Assembly (NCBI RefSeq): GCF_001673405.1
Contig: NZ_LZLV01000155.1
Location: 62,001-126,000, forward strand
Direction of reading: 5' to 3'
Length of the DNA: 64,000 nt
DNA from: Mycobacterium sp. 1245111.1
GTDB lineage: Bacteria > Actinomycetota > Actinomycetes > Mycobacteriales > Mycobacteriaceae
Positions within the stretch are counted from its first letter, which is position 1. Each line of letters opens with the position of its first letter. The notes beneath the pieces were generated by a model. The model saw only the letters and a list, made by a program, of their open reading frames with translations, was not told where the DNA came from and ran no database searches. A program made the translations under genes and the position numbers. Positions 9,701 through 17,607 of this stretch are shown in pieces.

Positions 9701-10920
9701 CCCTCGCCCTGCCCCAGCCCACCGAGGTGAGCGCGATACGCGTGGTGCCCAGCTCGTCGCCGGTGCCCACCCACCCGACGATGGTGGCCGTCGACCTCGG
9801 CGACGGCCCGCAGGCGCGAAGACTGGAAACAACTGGGCCGCAAACACTTTCGCTAAAGCCCCGGGTGACCGACACCGTCACGATCAGCCTGCTGGACTGG
9901 AAGGACGTCATCGACCGGACCGCGGTGGGCTTCGACCAGCTCAAACCACCCGGGTTCGCCGAGATCGCGGCGCTCGGCACCGACGGCAAACCGATCGCCA
10001 GCGCCGACGCCGCGCGCAACCGGGTTCGGGGGATCGCCATCGACTGCGAGCACGGTCCGATCATCGCGATCGCGGGTCGCTTCGTGCGCACCGAGGTCCA
10101 CACGACGGTCGGCGCACTGCTCGACGGCGCCCCGATCACCGCCCGGCCCTGTGACCCGCAGCCGATCGAGCTGCCCACCGGCCAGCAGGAGTTAGTGATA
10201 AGCCCCGGGCCACAATTCGTCGTCGACGGCGCGGAGCTGACCGGTCCGCGGGCCGCCCCGTCCGGCCACGCCACACCGGTGAGGACGGGCGCATGGGGCC
10301 CGGCCCGCCGCGAAGTGCACCTGACAGAGGCCAGGACGGCGCAGGTGCTGGTCGTGCCGGAAAGCATCAGCCCCGGGTGGGTGGCGCGCACCAGCACCGG
10401 AACTCGTCTGAAAGCGTTGGCAGTCAACGGGTGGCAGCAGGCCTGGTTGGTGCCGGCCGGAACGGCGGGCACGATCACGCTGGCCTTTGCGCCCAACTCG
10501 CTGTACCGGGTCGGCCTCGCGGGTGGGTTGGCGCTGCTGCCTCTGCTGGCCCTGCTGGCGTGGTGGCCGCAACGCCGCCGCCCGCCAGACGATCCCGCAG
10601 CCCACCCGTGGGCGCCCCGCCTCTGGGCGGCCGCCCCGGTCCTGGCGGCCGGCGGTCTGATCGCCGGGGCCGCGGGCATCGCGGTGTTCGTCGCCGCGCT
10701 CGGTGTGCGATGGGTGCTGCGCACCCGTCCCGACCGGCGCGACACCGTCACGCTGTGGCTCAGCGCCGGTGGGCTGATCCTGGCCGGCGCGGCGCTGTCC
10801 CGTCACCCGTGGCGGTCGGTCGACGGCTACGCGGGCCATTCCGTCTGGGTGCAACTGCTGGCACTGATTTCCCTTGCCGCGCTGGCGGCCTCGACCGTGA
10901 AGCGCACGGCTGAGCGCTAA
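6691..10920 (+). CDS. aftD: Arabinofuranosyltransferase AftD
   Basis: This very large membrane glycosyltransferase (up to 1409 residues, M. tuberculosis form about 1400) adds arabinofuranose from decaprenyl-phosphate arabinose to arabinogalactan and lipoarabinomannan. The N-terminal third is a GT-C fold with many membrane spans and an early acidic loop SPDTKLDL. The middle is a large extracytoplasmic region with repeated discoidin/carbohydrate-binding-like modules (motifs such as DADSATAWVS and DGDPATAWTA). The C-terminus returns to the membrane with hydrophobic helices around 1270-1400. The start is uncertain: the ATG at 6691 lies inside an intergenic repeat, and the GTG at 6745 (VALSRRW) aligns better with the N-terminus I recall, although it lacks a clear ribosome site. 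Confidence 0.93.
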   Translation: MRAEQRPEKEPGNQAQAVVALSRRWLWLVAAVALALSFGSSPGRISPDTKLDLTANPLRFLARATNLWNSELPFGQAQNQAYGYLFPHGTFFVAGHLLGLPGWVTQRLWWALLLTVGFWGLLRVAEVLGIGSPTSRVVAAAAFALSPRVLTTLGSISSETLPIMLAPWVLLPTIIALRSNDPARSVRRLAGQAGVAVALMGAVNAIATLAGCLPAMIWWACHRPNRRWWRYTGWLLLAMTLAVAWWLVALILMARISPPFLDFIESSGVTTQWSSVVEVLRGTDSWTPFVAPNATAGASLVTGSVAILATCLVAAAGLAGLAMTGMPARGRLVTMLLLGMALLGVGYSGGLGSPVAQQVQAFLDAGGAPLRNVHKLESLIRIPLVLGLAQLMGRVPLPGSVPKQLWLTAFAHPERDRRVAVGMVVLTALTAATSLAWTGRITPPGTFAAIPRYWHDTADWLTAHNTGSPTPGRVLVVPGAPFATQLWGNSHDEPLQVLGDSPWGVRDSIPLTPPQTIRALDSVQRLFAAGTPSTGLADTLARQGISYLVVRNDLDPDTSRSARPILVHRAITGSPRLTKVAEFGDSVGPGPVSGFVTDSGLRPRYPAVEIYRVDVPTGGPYLADVEQLPRVDGGPEALLRLDERRRLSGQPPLGPALLTADAVAAGLPVPVATVTDTPLARETDYGRVDDHSSAIRAAGDARRTFNRVPDYPSPGADTVYGAWTGGRLTASSSSSDSTALPDVATAASPAAAIDADSATAWVSNALQSAVGQWLQVDFDHPVTNSVITITPSATTVGAQVRRVEIETATGTTTLRFDEAGKPVSGALPYGETPWVRITAIGTDDGSPGVQFAITDLSITQYDANGFAHPINIRHTALVPAPPPNAAVAQWDLGSEPLGRPGCAMGLTNVQCAPSMALAAESPATFSRMLSVPAPMSVMPKIWVRARSGPKLADLVAEPDTTQAHGDSDSVDILGAAYAATDGDPATAWTAPQRVVQHKTAPTLTLALPQPTEVSAIRVVPSSSPVPTHPTMVAVDLGDGPQARRLETTGPQTLSLKPRVTDTVTISLLDWKDVIDRTAVGFDQLKPPGFAEIAALGTDGKPIASADAARNRVRGIAIDCEHGPIIAIAGRFVRTEVHTTVGALLDGAPITARPCDPQPIELPTGQQELVISPGPQFVVDGAELTGPRAAPSGHATPVRTGAWGPARREVHLTEARTAQVLVVPESISPGWVARTSTGTRLKALAVNGWQQAWLVPAGTAGTITLAFAPNSLYRVGLAGGLALLPLLALLAWWPQRRRPPDDPAAHPWAPRLWAAAPVLAAGGLIAGAAGIAVFVAALGVRWVLRTRPDRRDTVTLWLSAGGLILAGAALSRHPWRSVDGYAGHSVWVQLLALISLAALAASTVKRTAER

Positions 10921-11036
10921 CGCCCAGCTGTGCATAGGGCACCGATTCCCGGGGTTGTCCACCGCCGAGTGACTTGCAGCGCCGCTGCGCTGCTGTTAGG
11001 CGGATAGGCAACGCTTTTCCCGTGAGGTGGTGACAC

Positions 11037-11330
11037 ATGGCGATCTTTGGGATCGACCTGGAGGCATTGGCCGGCTCGGCGGCACACGTCGCCGGGCAGG
11101 GTGACGATCTGGCGAGCGCGCACCTGGCTTCGGACAACCGGATCGCCGGCGCCGAGTCGGGCTGGGTGGGCGCCTCGGCCGTGGCGCTAGGCACGACCGC
11201 GGCCACCTGGCTGCAGACGTCGCGGCGACTGCTGACCCGGGTCGGCGATCACGCGCTCGAGCTGGCCGGCGATGGAATCGTCTTCGCCGCAATGGAAACC
11301 GAGAACGCCGCCACGCTGGGTCCGGTCTGA
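11037..11330 (+). CDS. WXG100/EspC-like small protein
   Basis: This 97-residue helical protein has features of type VII secretion substrates: a Trp-Val-Gly turn at 43-45 between two predicted helices, and a C-terminal F-x-x-x-E at 83-87 (FAAMETEN) that resembles the YxxxD/E export signal with Phe in place of Tyr. It has no signal peptide or membrane segment. A GAGGTGG site precedes the ATG. It ends 3 bp before the start of the DUF1023-type hydrolase gene, so the pair is almost surely one operon and may form a complex. No ESX machinery gene is nearby. Secretion is inferred from motifs only. Confidence 0.72.
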   Translation: MAIFGIDLEALAGSAAHVAGQGDDLASAHLASDNRIAGAESGWVGASAVALGTTAATWLQTSRRLLTRVGDHALELAGDGIVFAAMETENAATLGPV

Positions 11331-11333
11331 CCC

Positions 11334-12962
11334 GTGACCCTCACGGTCGCCGACATCGATCGGTGGAGCGCCGAGGCCGTGCGCGAGGTATTCCACGCGG
11401 CCCTCGCGCGCGGGGAGGCGACGTTAGAGGCTGCGCGCCAACTCAATTCGTTGGCGGTGTTCGACAGCTGGCAGGGCGAGACCGCGCAGGCCCGGCGGCA
11501 CGCCAACGCGTCGATACGCCTCGACCTCGATGCACACGGCAACGAGTCGCTGGCGGTCGCGCGCGCGGCCGGTAAGGCAGCCGACGACATCGCCCACGTG
11601 CAGTCGGCGCTGGCCGCGCTGCGCCGCGATGCTGCCGAACTGGAGATGACGATCAACTGCTCCACCAACGCCGTGGTAGCGAGTTCGAGCTTCAGCGGAC
11701 CGCCGGTGGCGGCGTTGATCGCCGAGATGCAGCTGCAGCGCCGACTGGATGCGATTGTCGCAGAGGCGGATTCGGCCGACCGTGAGCTGGCGGGCGCCAT
11801 CGACATGGCCGACGGCGATCGGCCGATACCGCCGGGACCGCACGACAATCGGACCCGCATCCAGGCGGCGTTGTCGTCGCCGCTGCCCGCCGATCCTCAA
11901 CAGTTCAATGCGCTGTGGTCGCAGCTCACCGGCGAAGAGAAGGACTGGCTGTACAGCCAAGACCACGCGATCGGCAATCACCCGGGAATGCCCTGGGATT
12001 CCCCGGACCACCTGGGCAAGGACCACTACAACCGGATGCATCTCGACGAGCTAGCGCAGCAGTCCCAGTCCGACGTCGACCGGATACAGCGCAACCTCGA
12101 CGACGTGATGAGTGCGCCGCACGTCGACGACGGCGCGGTCTACGCGTTGCAGTCGCAACTGAGCGCCGCCAGAGGCCGCCTCGCGGGTTATGCCGCGGTG
12201 CGCGCCACCTTGACCAACCAGCCGAGGCGGTACCTGGGACTGCTGGACGAGGACGGCCGCGGCGCCGTGTCGATCGGAAACCCGGATACCGCCCGCCGCA
12301 ACGCGGTCTTCGTCCCGGGCACCGGCCAGGGCCTGGCCCGGCTGCGGTTCAGCGACGACAAAGCGATGGCGATGTACAGCGCCGCGCTGCTTGCCGACCC
12401 GAAGCTTCGGCCGGACGACGTGGCGGTGACGACATGGATGGGTTACGACCGCCCAATGGATCTCAGCCATGCCGCCTTCCCGCAGCCGGCTCGCGGCGGC
12501 GCGGACCGCTTGGACGCGTTCGAAAACGGGCAGCGGGCGTCCCATGTCGGCGCGCCGTCCGTCGACACCGTGATCGGCCACAGCTACGGCTCGACCGTGG
12601 TCGGTGAGGCCGCGGCGGGCGGGCACCACCTCGACGTCGACAATGTCATCGCGGTGGGTAGCCCCGGCATGATGGTCGACCGCGCCAGCCGGCTGGACCT
12701 GCACGGCGGCGCGCACGTGTACGTGATGCGGGCGCAGAACGACGCGATCAGCATGGGCGGCGCCGTCACCGAGTGGACGTTGGGAGCCGACCCGATCGCA
12801 CCCGGCTTCGGCGCAGGGCGGCTGGCCGCCGACCCGGGTCCCGTCGGTCCGCTGGGGCTACCCAGCGTCGCCGCGCACAGCAGCTACTGGCAGGACGGCA
12901 ACATCGCACTGCGAAACTTCGGCGCCGTCATCGCCGGGGTCCTACCGTCGGTGCAGCAGTAA
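11334..12962 (+). CDS. WXG-like N-terminus fused to DUF1023-type alpha/beta hydrolase
   Basis: This is a 542-residue two-part protein. Residues 1-~190 are helical, with a W-Q-G turn (SWQGETAQAR near residue 44) like WXG proteins. The second half is an alpha/beta hydrolase of the DUF1023 group. The nucleophile elbow GHSYGST sits near residue 415, preceded by a strand-rich segment starting at NAVFVPGTGQG, with a His in AAHSSYW near the end as a candidate catalytic residue. The GTG start lies 3 bp after the stop of the small WXG protein. Substrate is unknown; such hydrolases are seen beside or fused to type VII substrates in actinobacteria. It could also be an intracellular esterase. Confidence 0.75.
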   Translation: MTLTVADIDRWSAEAVREVFHAALARGEATLEAARQLNSLAVFDSWQGETAQARRHANASIRLDLDAHGNESLAVARAAGKAADDIAHVQSALAALRRDAAELEMTINCSTNAVVASSSFSGPPVAALIAEMQLQRRLDAIVAEADSADRELAGAIDMADGDRPIPPGPHDNRTRIQAALSSPLPADPQQFNALWSQLTGEEKDWLYSQDHAIGNHPGMPWDSPDHLGKDHYNRMHLDELAQQSQSDVDRIQRNLDDVMSAPHVDDGAVYALQSQLSAARGRLAGYAAVRATLTNQPRRYLGLLDEDGRGAVSIGNPDTARRNAVFVPGTGQGLARLRFSDDKAMAMYSAALLADPKLRPDDVAVTTWMGYDRPMDLSHAAFPQPARGGADRLDAFENGQRASHVGAPSVDTVIGHSYGSTVVGEAAAGGHHLDVDNVIAVGSPGMMVDRASRLDLHGGAHVYVMRAQNDAISMGGAVTEWTLGADPIAPGFGAGRLAADPGPVGPLGLPSVAAHSSYWQDGNIALRNFGAVIAGVLPSVQQ

Positions 12963-12998
12963 CGTTTTTCCGCCGATCAGACGGGTACGCGCGACAAC

Positions 12999-14432
12999 AT
13001 GGCCTGGGTGAACGCACCGGAGTATTGGCTGAGCCGGCTGATACTCGAGCGTGGCATCGCGGTCATCTACGTGTTCGCGTTTGTCGCGGCCGCACGGCAA
13101 TTCCGTGCCCTGATCGGCGAGCGGGGGCTGCTGCCCGTGCCGCGGTATCTGGCCCGGCAGTCGTTCGCGCAATCGCCGAGCATCTTCCACCTCCACTATT
13201 CGGACCGGTTCTTCGCGACGGTCGCGTGGTCGGGCGCGGCCCTGTCGGCGGCGATGGCCGCGGGACTGGCCGACGTGCTGCCGCTGTGGGCGGCCGTCGT
13301 GGCATGGCTGCTGCTGTGGAGTCTGTACCTGTCGATCGTGAACGTCGGCCAGACGTGGTACTCGTTCGGCTGGGAGTCGTTGATGCTCGAAACCGGGTTC
13401 CTGGCAACGTTTCTCGGCAACGACCGGACGGCTCCGCCGGTGCTGGCCATGTGGCTGGCCCGCCTGCTGCTGTTTCGGGTCGAATTCGGCGCGGGCCTGA
13501 TCAAGCTTCGCGGCGACCCCTGCTGGCGCGATCTGACCTGCCTGGACTACCACCATGAGACACAGCCGATGCCGGGGCCGCTGAGCTGGTTTTTCCATCA
13601 TCTGCCCAAGCCGCTGCACCGGGTCGAGGTCGCAGGCAACCACGTCGCGCAGCTGATCGTCCCGTTCGGCCTGTTCGCCCCGCAGCCAGTGGCCAGCATC
13701 GCCGGGGCGATCGTCGTTGTCACCCAATTGTGGCTGGTGGCCTCCGGCAACTTCGCCTGGCTCAATTGGTTGACGATCCTGCTGGCCTTCAGCGCGATCG
13801 ACGCCTCGTCGCTGTCGGCGATAGTGCCGATTCCGCACCAGCCCGCGATGGTCGATATGCCGCGCTGGTTCACCGCGCTGGTCGTCGCGTTCACGGTGCT
13901 GACGTTGATGCTGAGCTACTTGCCGGTGCGCAACATGCTGTCACCTCGACAGCGGATGAATATGTCGTTCAACGCCTTTCATCTGGTCAACACCTACGGG
14001 GCGTTCGGGAGCGTCGGGCGTGTCCGCCGTGAAGTGGTGATCGAGGGTACCGACGAGTCGGACGTCACCGAGCGGACCGTGTGGAAGGAATACGAATTCA
14101 AAGGAAAACCCGGCGGGGTGCGGCGGTTGCCCGCGCAGTGGGCGCCCTATCACCTCCGCCTGGACTGGCTGATGTGGTTCGCCGCGATCTCGTCGCAGTA
14201 CGCCTACGCATGGTTTCGCCCGTTCGTCACACGGCTCCTGCAGAATGACCGAGCAACGATAAAGTTGCTGCGCCACAATCCTTTTCCCGACGCCCCGCCG
14301 CGCTACGTGCGCGCGCAGTTGTACCGGTACCGCTTCACCACCGCGTCGGAACTCCTGCATGAGCACGCCTGGTGGCATCGCACCCTGGAAGGTCAGTACC
14401 TGCCGCCCACCAGGCTGGATCACGGAGCGTAA
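12999..14432 (+). CDS. Lipase-maturation-factor-like membrane protein (Rv0235c-like)
   Basis: This 477-residue integral membrane protein of the LMF1/DUF1222 type has multiple hydrophobic helices in the first 310 residues and a polar C-terminal region. Diagnostic segments are FGWESLMLETGFLA, RLLLFRVEFGAGLIKLRGD and DLTCLDYHHETQPMP, the conserved Trp/Tyr/His-rich core of the family. In vertebrates LMF1 helps fold lipases in the ER; the bacterial role is not known. It starts 36 bp after the DUF1023 hydrolase gene, which may be coincidence or may reflect a shared lipase theme. By position it matches M. tuberculosis Rv0235c (about 482 residues). Confidence 0.88.
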   Translation: MAWVNAPEYWLSRLILERGIAVIYVFAFVAAARQFRALIGERGLLPVPRYLARQSFAQSPSIFHLHYSDRFFATVAWSGAALSAAMAAGLADVLPLWAAVVAWLLLWSLYLSIVNVGQTWYSFGWESLMLETGFLATFLGNDRTAPPVLAMWLARLLLFRVEFGAGLIKLRGDPCWRDLTCLDYHHETQPMPGPLSWFFHHLPKPLHRVEVAGNHVAQLIVPFGLFAPQPVASIAGAIVVVTQLWLVASGNFAWLNWLTILLAFSAIDASSLSAIVPIPHQPAMVDMPRWFTALVVAFTVLTLMLSYLPVRNMLSPRQRMNMSFNAFHLVNTYGAFGSVGRVRREVVIEGTDESDVTERTVWKEYEFKGKPGGVRRLPAQWAPYHLRLDWLMWFAAISSQYAYAWFRPFVTRLLQNDRATIKLLRHNPFPDAPPRYVRAQLYRYRFTTASELLHEHAWWHRTLEGQYLPPTRLDHGA

Positions 14433-14451
14433 GTTTTGTGTCGCGTCGGCC

Positions 14452-16101
14452 CTACAGCGTCTCGTCGAGTTCACCGAGCCGGTCGATCAGCCGCATATTC
14501 TCGGAGTAATCGACCGGGCAACAGATCAGCGACACCCCGTCGTCCGCGAGCGCGGCCTGCAGTGTGGGCAGCAACTCGTCGGCTTTGTTGATCCGATACC
14601 CGTTGGCCCCAAAACTTTCCGCGTACTTGACGATGTCGGGGTTGCCAAATTTCACGTAGTGGTGCTCGCCGAGCTCAAGATCCATTTTCCACTCGATCAG
14701 ACCGTAGCCGCCGTCTACCCAGATCAGCACGACCAACGGGATCTTCTCGCGGACGGCGGTCTCGATCTCCTGCGAGTTCATCAGGAATGCGCCGTCGCCG
14801 GCCACCGCCAGCACTTTGGAGTCCGGCTGGGCCAGCTTGACCCCCATCGCGCCCGGGAGTGCGAAGCTCATGGTGGACAGCCCATTTGAGATCAGGCACG
14901 TGTTGCGCTCGTAAGTCGGATAGAGCCGGGCCATCCACATCTTGGTGGCACCGGTGTCCACTAGCACCACGTCGCTGCGACCGAGTGCCGCGCGGGTGTC
15001 GGCCACTACCCGAGCGGGCGCCAACGGGTACCGCGAATCCTGTTGTCCCCGTTCGAACTCCTCGTCGAGCAGGCCGGATCCCGGAATGTCGGGGTCGGCG
15101 GCGAAGACGTGGTCGTCGAGCGCCTCGGTGAGCGCGTCGAGCGAGGCGCTGATGTCACCGATGATCCCGACATCCACCGAGTAGTGCACGTCGACCTCGG
15201 CCGGGAAGCGGTGGATGTGGATGATCTTCTTGTCCGCCTTGGGATTGATCCGGACGGGATCGAACTCCTGCAGCTCATAACCGACCGCGATGACGACGTC
15301 GGCGTTGTCGAACCCGAAGTTCACGTAGTCGTGCCGCATGAATCCGAGCGTCCCGATGCCATTGGGGTGGTCGTCGGGCATCACGCCTTTGCCGTGAAAG
15401 GTGCTGGCGACCGGGATCTCGAATTTTTCGGAGAACCGCACCAGGGCGTCGGTCGCGTCGGAGCGGGCAGCGCCGTGCCCCGCCAGCACCACCGGGCGTT
15501 CGGCCTCGCGCAGGATGTCGACGGCACGTGCCACCTGACGGAAAGCGGGCGCGTCCGCGCGAACGACGTTGCGCGGCAACGGCCCCAGGTCGGGATAGTC
15601 GGCATCATCTGCATCTATGTGCTCGGGCACCGCCAGGTACACCGCGGCCGGCCGTTCGGTCTCGGCGAGCTTGAACGCCTTGCGCACCATCTCCGGTATC
15701 GCCCGCGCGGTCGGGATGTCGGCGGCCCAGCGGGTGATCGGCGCGAACATCGAGACCAAGTCGACGTACTGATGCGACTCCTTGTACTCGCGGTCCTGGC
15801 CGACCTGGGCGGAAATCGCGACCAGCGGCGTGCTGTTGGTGGTGGCGTCGGCGACGCCCAGTTGCATGTTGATCGCACCCGGTCCGAGGGTGGACGAAAC
15901 CACAGCGGCCCGGCCGGTGACCCGTCCGTACATCTCGGCCATGAACGAGGCCGCCTGCTCGTGTCGGGTGAGGACATAGCGGATGTTGGACGCGGCCAGC
16001 GCCTGCACGAAGCGAATGTTCTCCTCGCCCGGGAGGCCGAAGACCACCTCGACGCCCTCGTTTTCCAGGCACTTGACTATCAGCTCGGCGGCTTTGCTCA
16101 T
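14452..16101 (-). CDS. Acetolactate-synthase-like thiamine diphosphate enzyme
   Basis: This 549-residue ThDP-dependent enzyme of the acetohydroxyacid synthase/acetolactate synthase family predicts condensation or decarboxylation of 2-oxo acids. The cofactor-activating Glu is at position 48 in LTRHEQAASFMAEMYGR. The ThDP/Mg motif starts at GDGAFLMNSQEIETA. The reading frame extends to 16167, but I chose ATG 16101 because a GGGAGGTG ribosome site precedes it and homologues start MSKAAELI-like. No regulatory subunit gene is adjacent, which fits a catabolic or AlsS/IlvG-like form. It diverges from gabD1 with 80 bp between starts, suggesting shared control. The true substrate is uncertain. Confidence 0.85.
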   Translation of the reverse strand: MSKAAELIVKCLENEGVEVVFGLPGEENIRFVQALAASNIRYVLTRHEQAASFMAEMYGRVTGRAAVVSSTLGPGAINMQLGVADATTNSTPLVAISAQVGQDREYKESHQYVDLVSMFAPITRWAADIPTARAIPEMVRKAFKLAETERPAAVYLAVPEHIDADDADYPDLGPLPRNVVRADAPAFRQVARAVDILREAERPVVLAGHGAARSDATDALVRFSEKFEIPVASTFHGKGVMPDDHPNGIGTLGFMRHDYVNFGFDNADVVIAVGYELQEFDPVRINPKADKKIIHIHRFPAEVDVHYSVDVGIIGDISASLDALTEALDDHVFAADPDIPGSGLLDEEFERGQQDSRYPLAPARVVADTRAALGRSDVVLVDTGATKMWMARLYPTYERNTCLISNGLSTMSFALPGAMGVKLAQPDSKVLAVAGDGAFLMNSQEIETAVREKIPLVVLIWVDGGYGLIEWKMDLELGEHHYVKFGNPDIVKYAESFGANGYRINKADELLPTLQAALADDGVSLICCPVDYSENMRLIDRLGELDETL

Positions 16102-16181
16102 CCCGGCACCTCCCTTTTGGCCACGATAGTGGCAGGCTGGGTGTTGGACTTTTGCAAACCCTCCCAACGAAGGAGTGCAGC

Positions 16182-17555
16182 GTGGGCATCGCGACCATCA
16201 ACCCAGCCACCGGCGAGACAGTCAAGACCTTCACCCCCGCTACCGACGCCGACGTCGAGGCCGCGATCACCCGCGCTCACGAACGGTTCCTCGACTACCG
16301 GCACACCACGTTTGCCCAGCGCGCCGAGTGGGCAAACGCCACCGCGGACCTGCTCGAAAAAGAGGCCGACGAGGTCGGCGCGATGATGACCCTCGAGATG
16401 GGAAAGACCCTGAAGTCGGCCAAGGCCGAAGCGCTCAAGTGCGCCAAAGGTTTTCGCTACTACGCCGAGAACGCGGAGAAGCAGCTGGCCGACGAGCCGG
16501 CCGAGGCGTCCAAGGTCGGCGCGAAGCGGGCCTACACCCGCTGGCAGCCACTGGGCGTCGTGCTGGCCGTGATGCCGTGGAACTTCCCGTTGTGGCAGGC
16601 CGTGCGGTTCGCCGCGCCCGCACTGATGGCCGGCAACGTCGGCCTGCTCAAGCACGCTTCCAACGTGCCGCAGTCGGCGCTGTATCTCTCCGACGTGATC
16701 GCTCGCGGCGGCTTTCCCGAAAACTGCTTCCAGACGCTGCTGGTGTCGTCGAAAGCGGTCGAGGGCATCCTGCGTGACCCCCGCGTCAAGGCCGCCACGC
16801 TGACCGGTAGCGAGCCGGCCGGCCAGGCGGTCGCCGCCATCTGCGGCGACGAGATCAAGCCCACCGTGATGGAACTCGGCGGCAGCGACCCGTTCATCGT
16901 CATGCCGTCGGTGGACCTCGACGAGGCCGTCAAGACCGCGGTCACCGCCCGGGTGCAGAACAACGGCCAATCCTGTATCGCCGCCAAACGCTTCATCGTG
17001 CACACCGACATCTACGACGCCTTCGTCGACAAGTTCGTCGAGAGGATGAAAGAACTCAAGGTCGGCGACCCGACCGACCCTGACACCGACGTGGGCCCGC
17101 TGGCCACCGAATCCGGCCGCGACGAGATCGCCAAGCAGGTCGAGGATGCCGTCGCCGCCGGAGCGAAGGTGCGCCTCGGCGGCGAGAAGCTCGACCAGCC
17201 CGGCTGGTTCTACCCGCCGACCGTGGTCACCGAGATCACCAAGGACATGGCGCTCTACACCGAAGAGGTGTTCGGCCCGGTCGCGTCGATGTACCGGGCC
17301 TCTGGCATCGACGAGGCGATCGAGATCGCCAACGCCACCACGTTCGGGCTCGGCTCGAACGCGTGGACCAACGACGAAGCCGAGCAGGAACGCTTCATCG
17401 ACGACATCGAGGCGGGGCAGGTCTTCATCAACGGCATGACGGTGTCCTACCCGGAGTTGGGGTTCGGCGGCGTCAAGCGGTCGGGCTACGGCCGTGAGCT
17501 GGCGAACCTCGGCATCCGCGCGTTCTGCAACGCCAAGACGGTGTGGGTGGGCTAA
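16182..17555 (+). CDS. gabD1: Succinate-semialdehyde dehydrogenase (NADP+)
   Basis: This enzyme oxidises succinate semialdehyde to succinate and belongs to the variant TCA/GABA route of mycobacteria. The GTG start at 16182 follows AAGGAG by 6 bases and gives 457 residues, the length I recall for M. tuberculosis GabD1 (Rv0234c). Aldehyde dehydrogenase hallmarks are visible: VMPWNFPLWQ in the cofactor fold, LTGSEPAGQ, the general-base Glu in VMELGGSDP and the catalytic Cys in NNGQSCIAAKRF. It is divergent from the acetolactate-synthase-like gene and convergent with the R2lox gene across a strong hairpin. Confidence 0.93.
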   Translation: MGIATINPATGETVKTFTPATDADVEAAITRAHERFLDYRHTTFAQRAEWANATADLLEKEADEVGAMMTLEMGKTLKSAKAEALKCAKGFRYYAENAEKQLADEPAEASKVGAKRAYTRWQPLGVVLAVMPWNFPLWQAVRFAAPALMAGNVGLLKHASNVPQSALYLSDVIARGGFPENCFQTLLVSSKAVEGILRDPRVKAATLTGSEPAGQAVAAICGDEIKPTVMELGGSDPFIVMPSVDLDEAVKTAVTARVQNNGQSCIAAKRFIVHTDIYDAFVDKFVERMKELKVGDPTDPDTDVGPLATESGRDEIAKQVEDAVAAGAKVRLGGEKLDQPGWFYPPTVVTEITKDMALYTEEVFGPVASMYRASGIDEAIEIANATTFGLGSNAWTNDEAEQERFIDDIEAGQVFINGMTVSYPELGFGGVKRSGYGRELANLGIRAFCNAKTVWVG

Positions 17556-17563
17556 GCGTTTTG

Positions 17564-17606
17564 GCGCGAGCAGTCTCCCGCAAGCGGGAGGTGCCCCCAG
17601 CTCGCG
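17564..17606. terminator. Nested inverted repeat between convergent gabD1 and R2lox
   Basis: The 52 bp between the two stops is almost filled by an outer inverted repeat CGCGAGC (17565-17571) / GCTCGCG (17600-17606). Inside it is a tight hairpin CTCCCG-CAAG-CGGGAG (17575-17590). It ends immediately before the R2lox stop codon. It has no U-run, so it may act as a bidirectional mRNA end or be a copy of a dispersed REP-like repeat. Confidence 0.55.
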
Positions 17607-17607
17607 G

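Noticed and set aside
10955..10963. TTGTCCACC resembling a mycobacterial DnaA box
   Set aside because: A single imperfect copy upstream of the WXG gene; no cluster or origin context.
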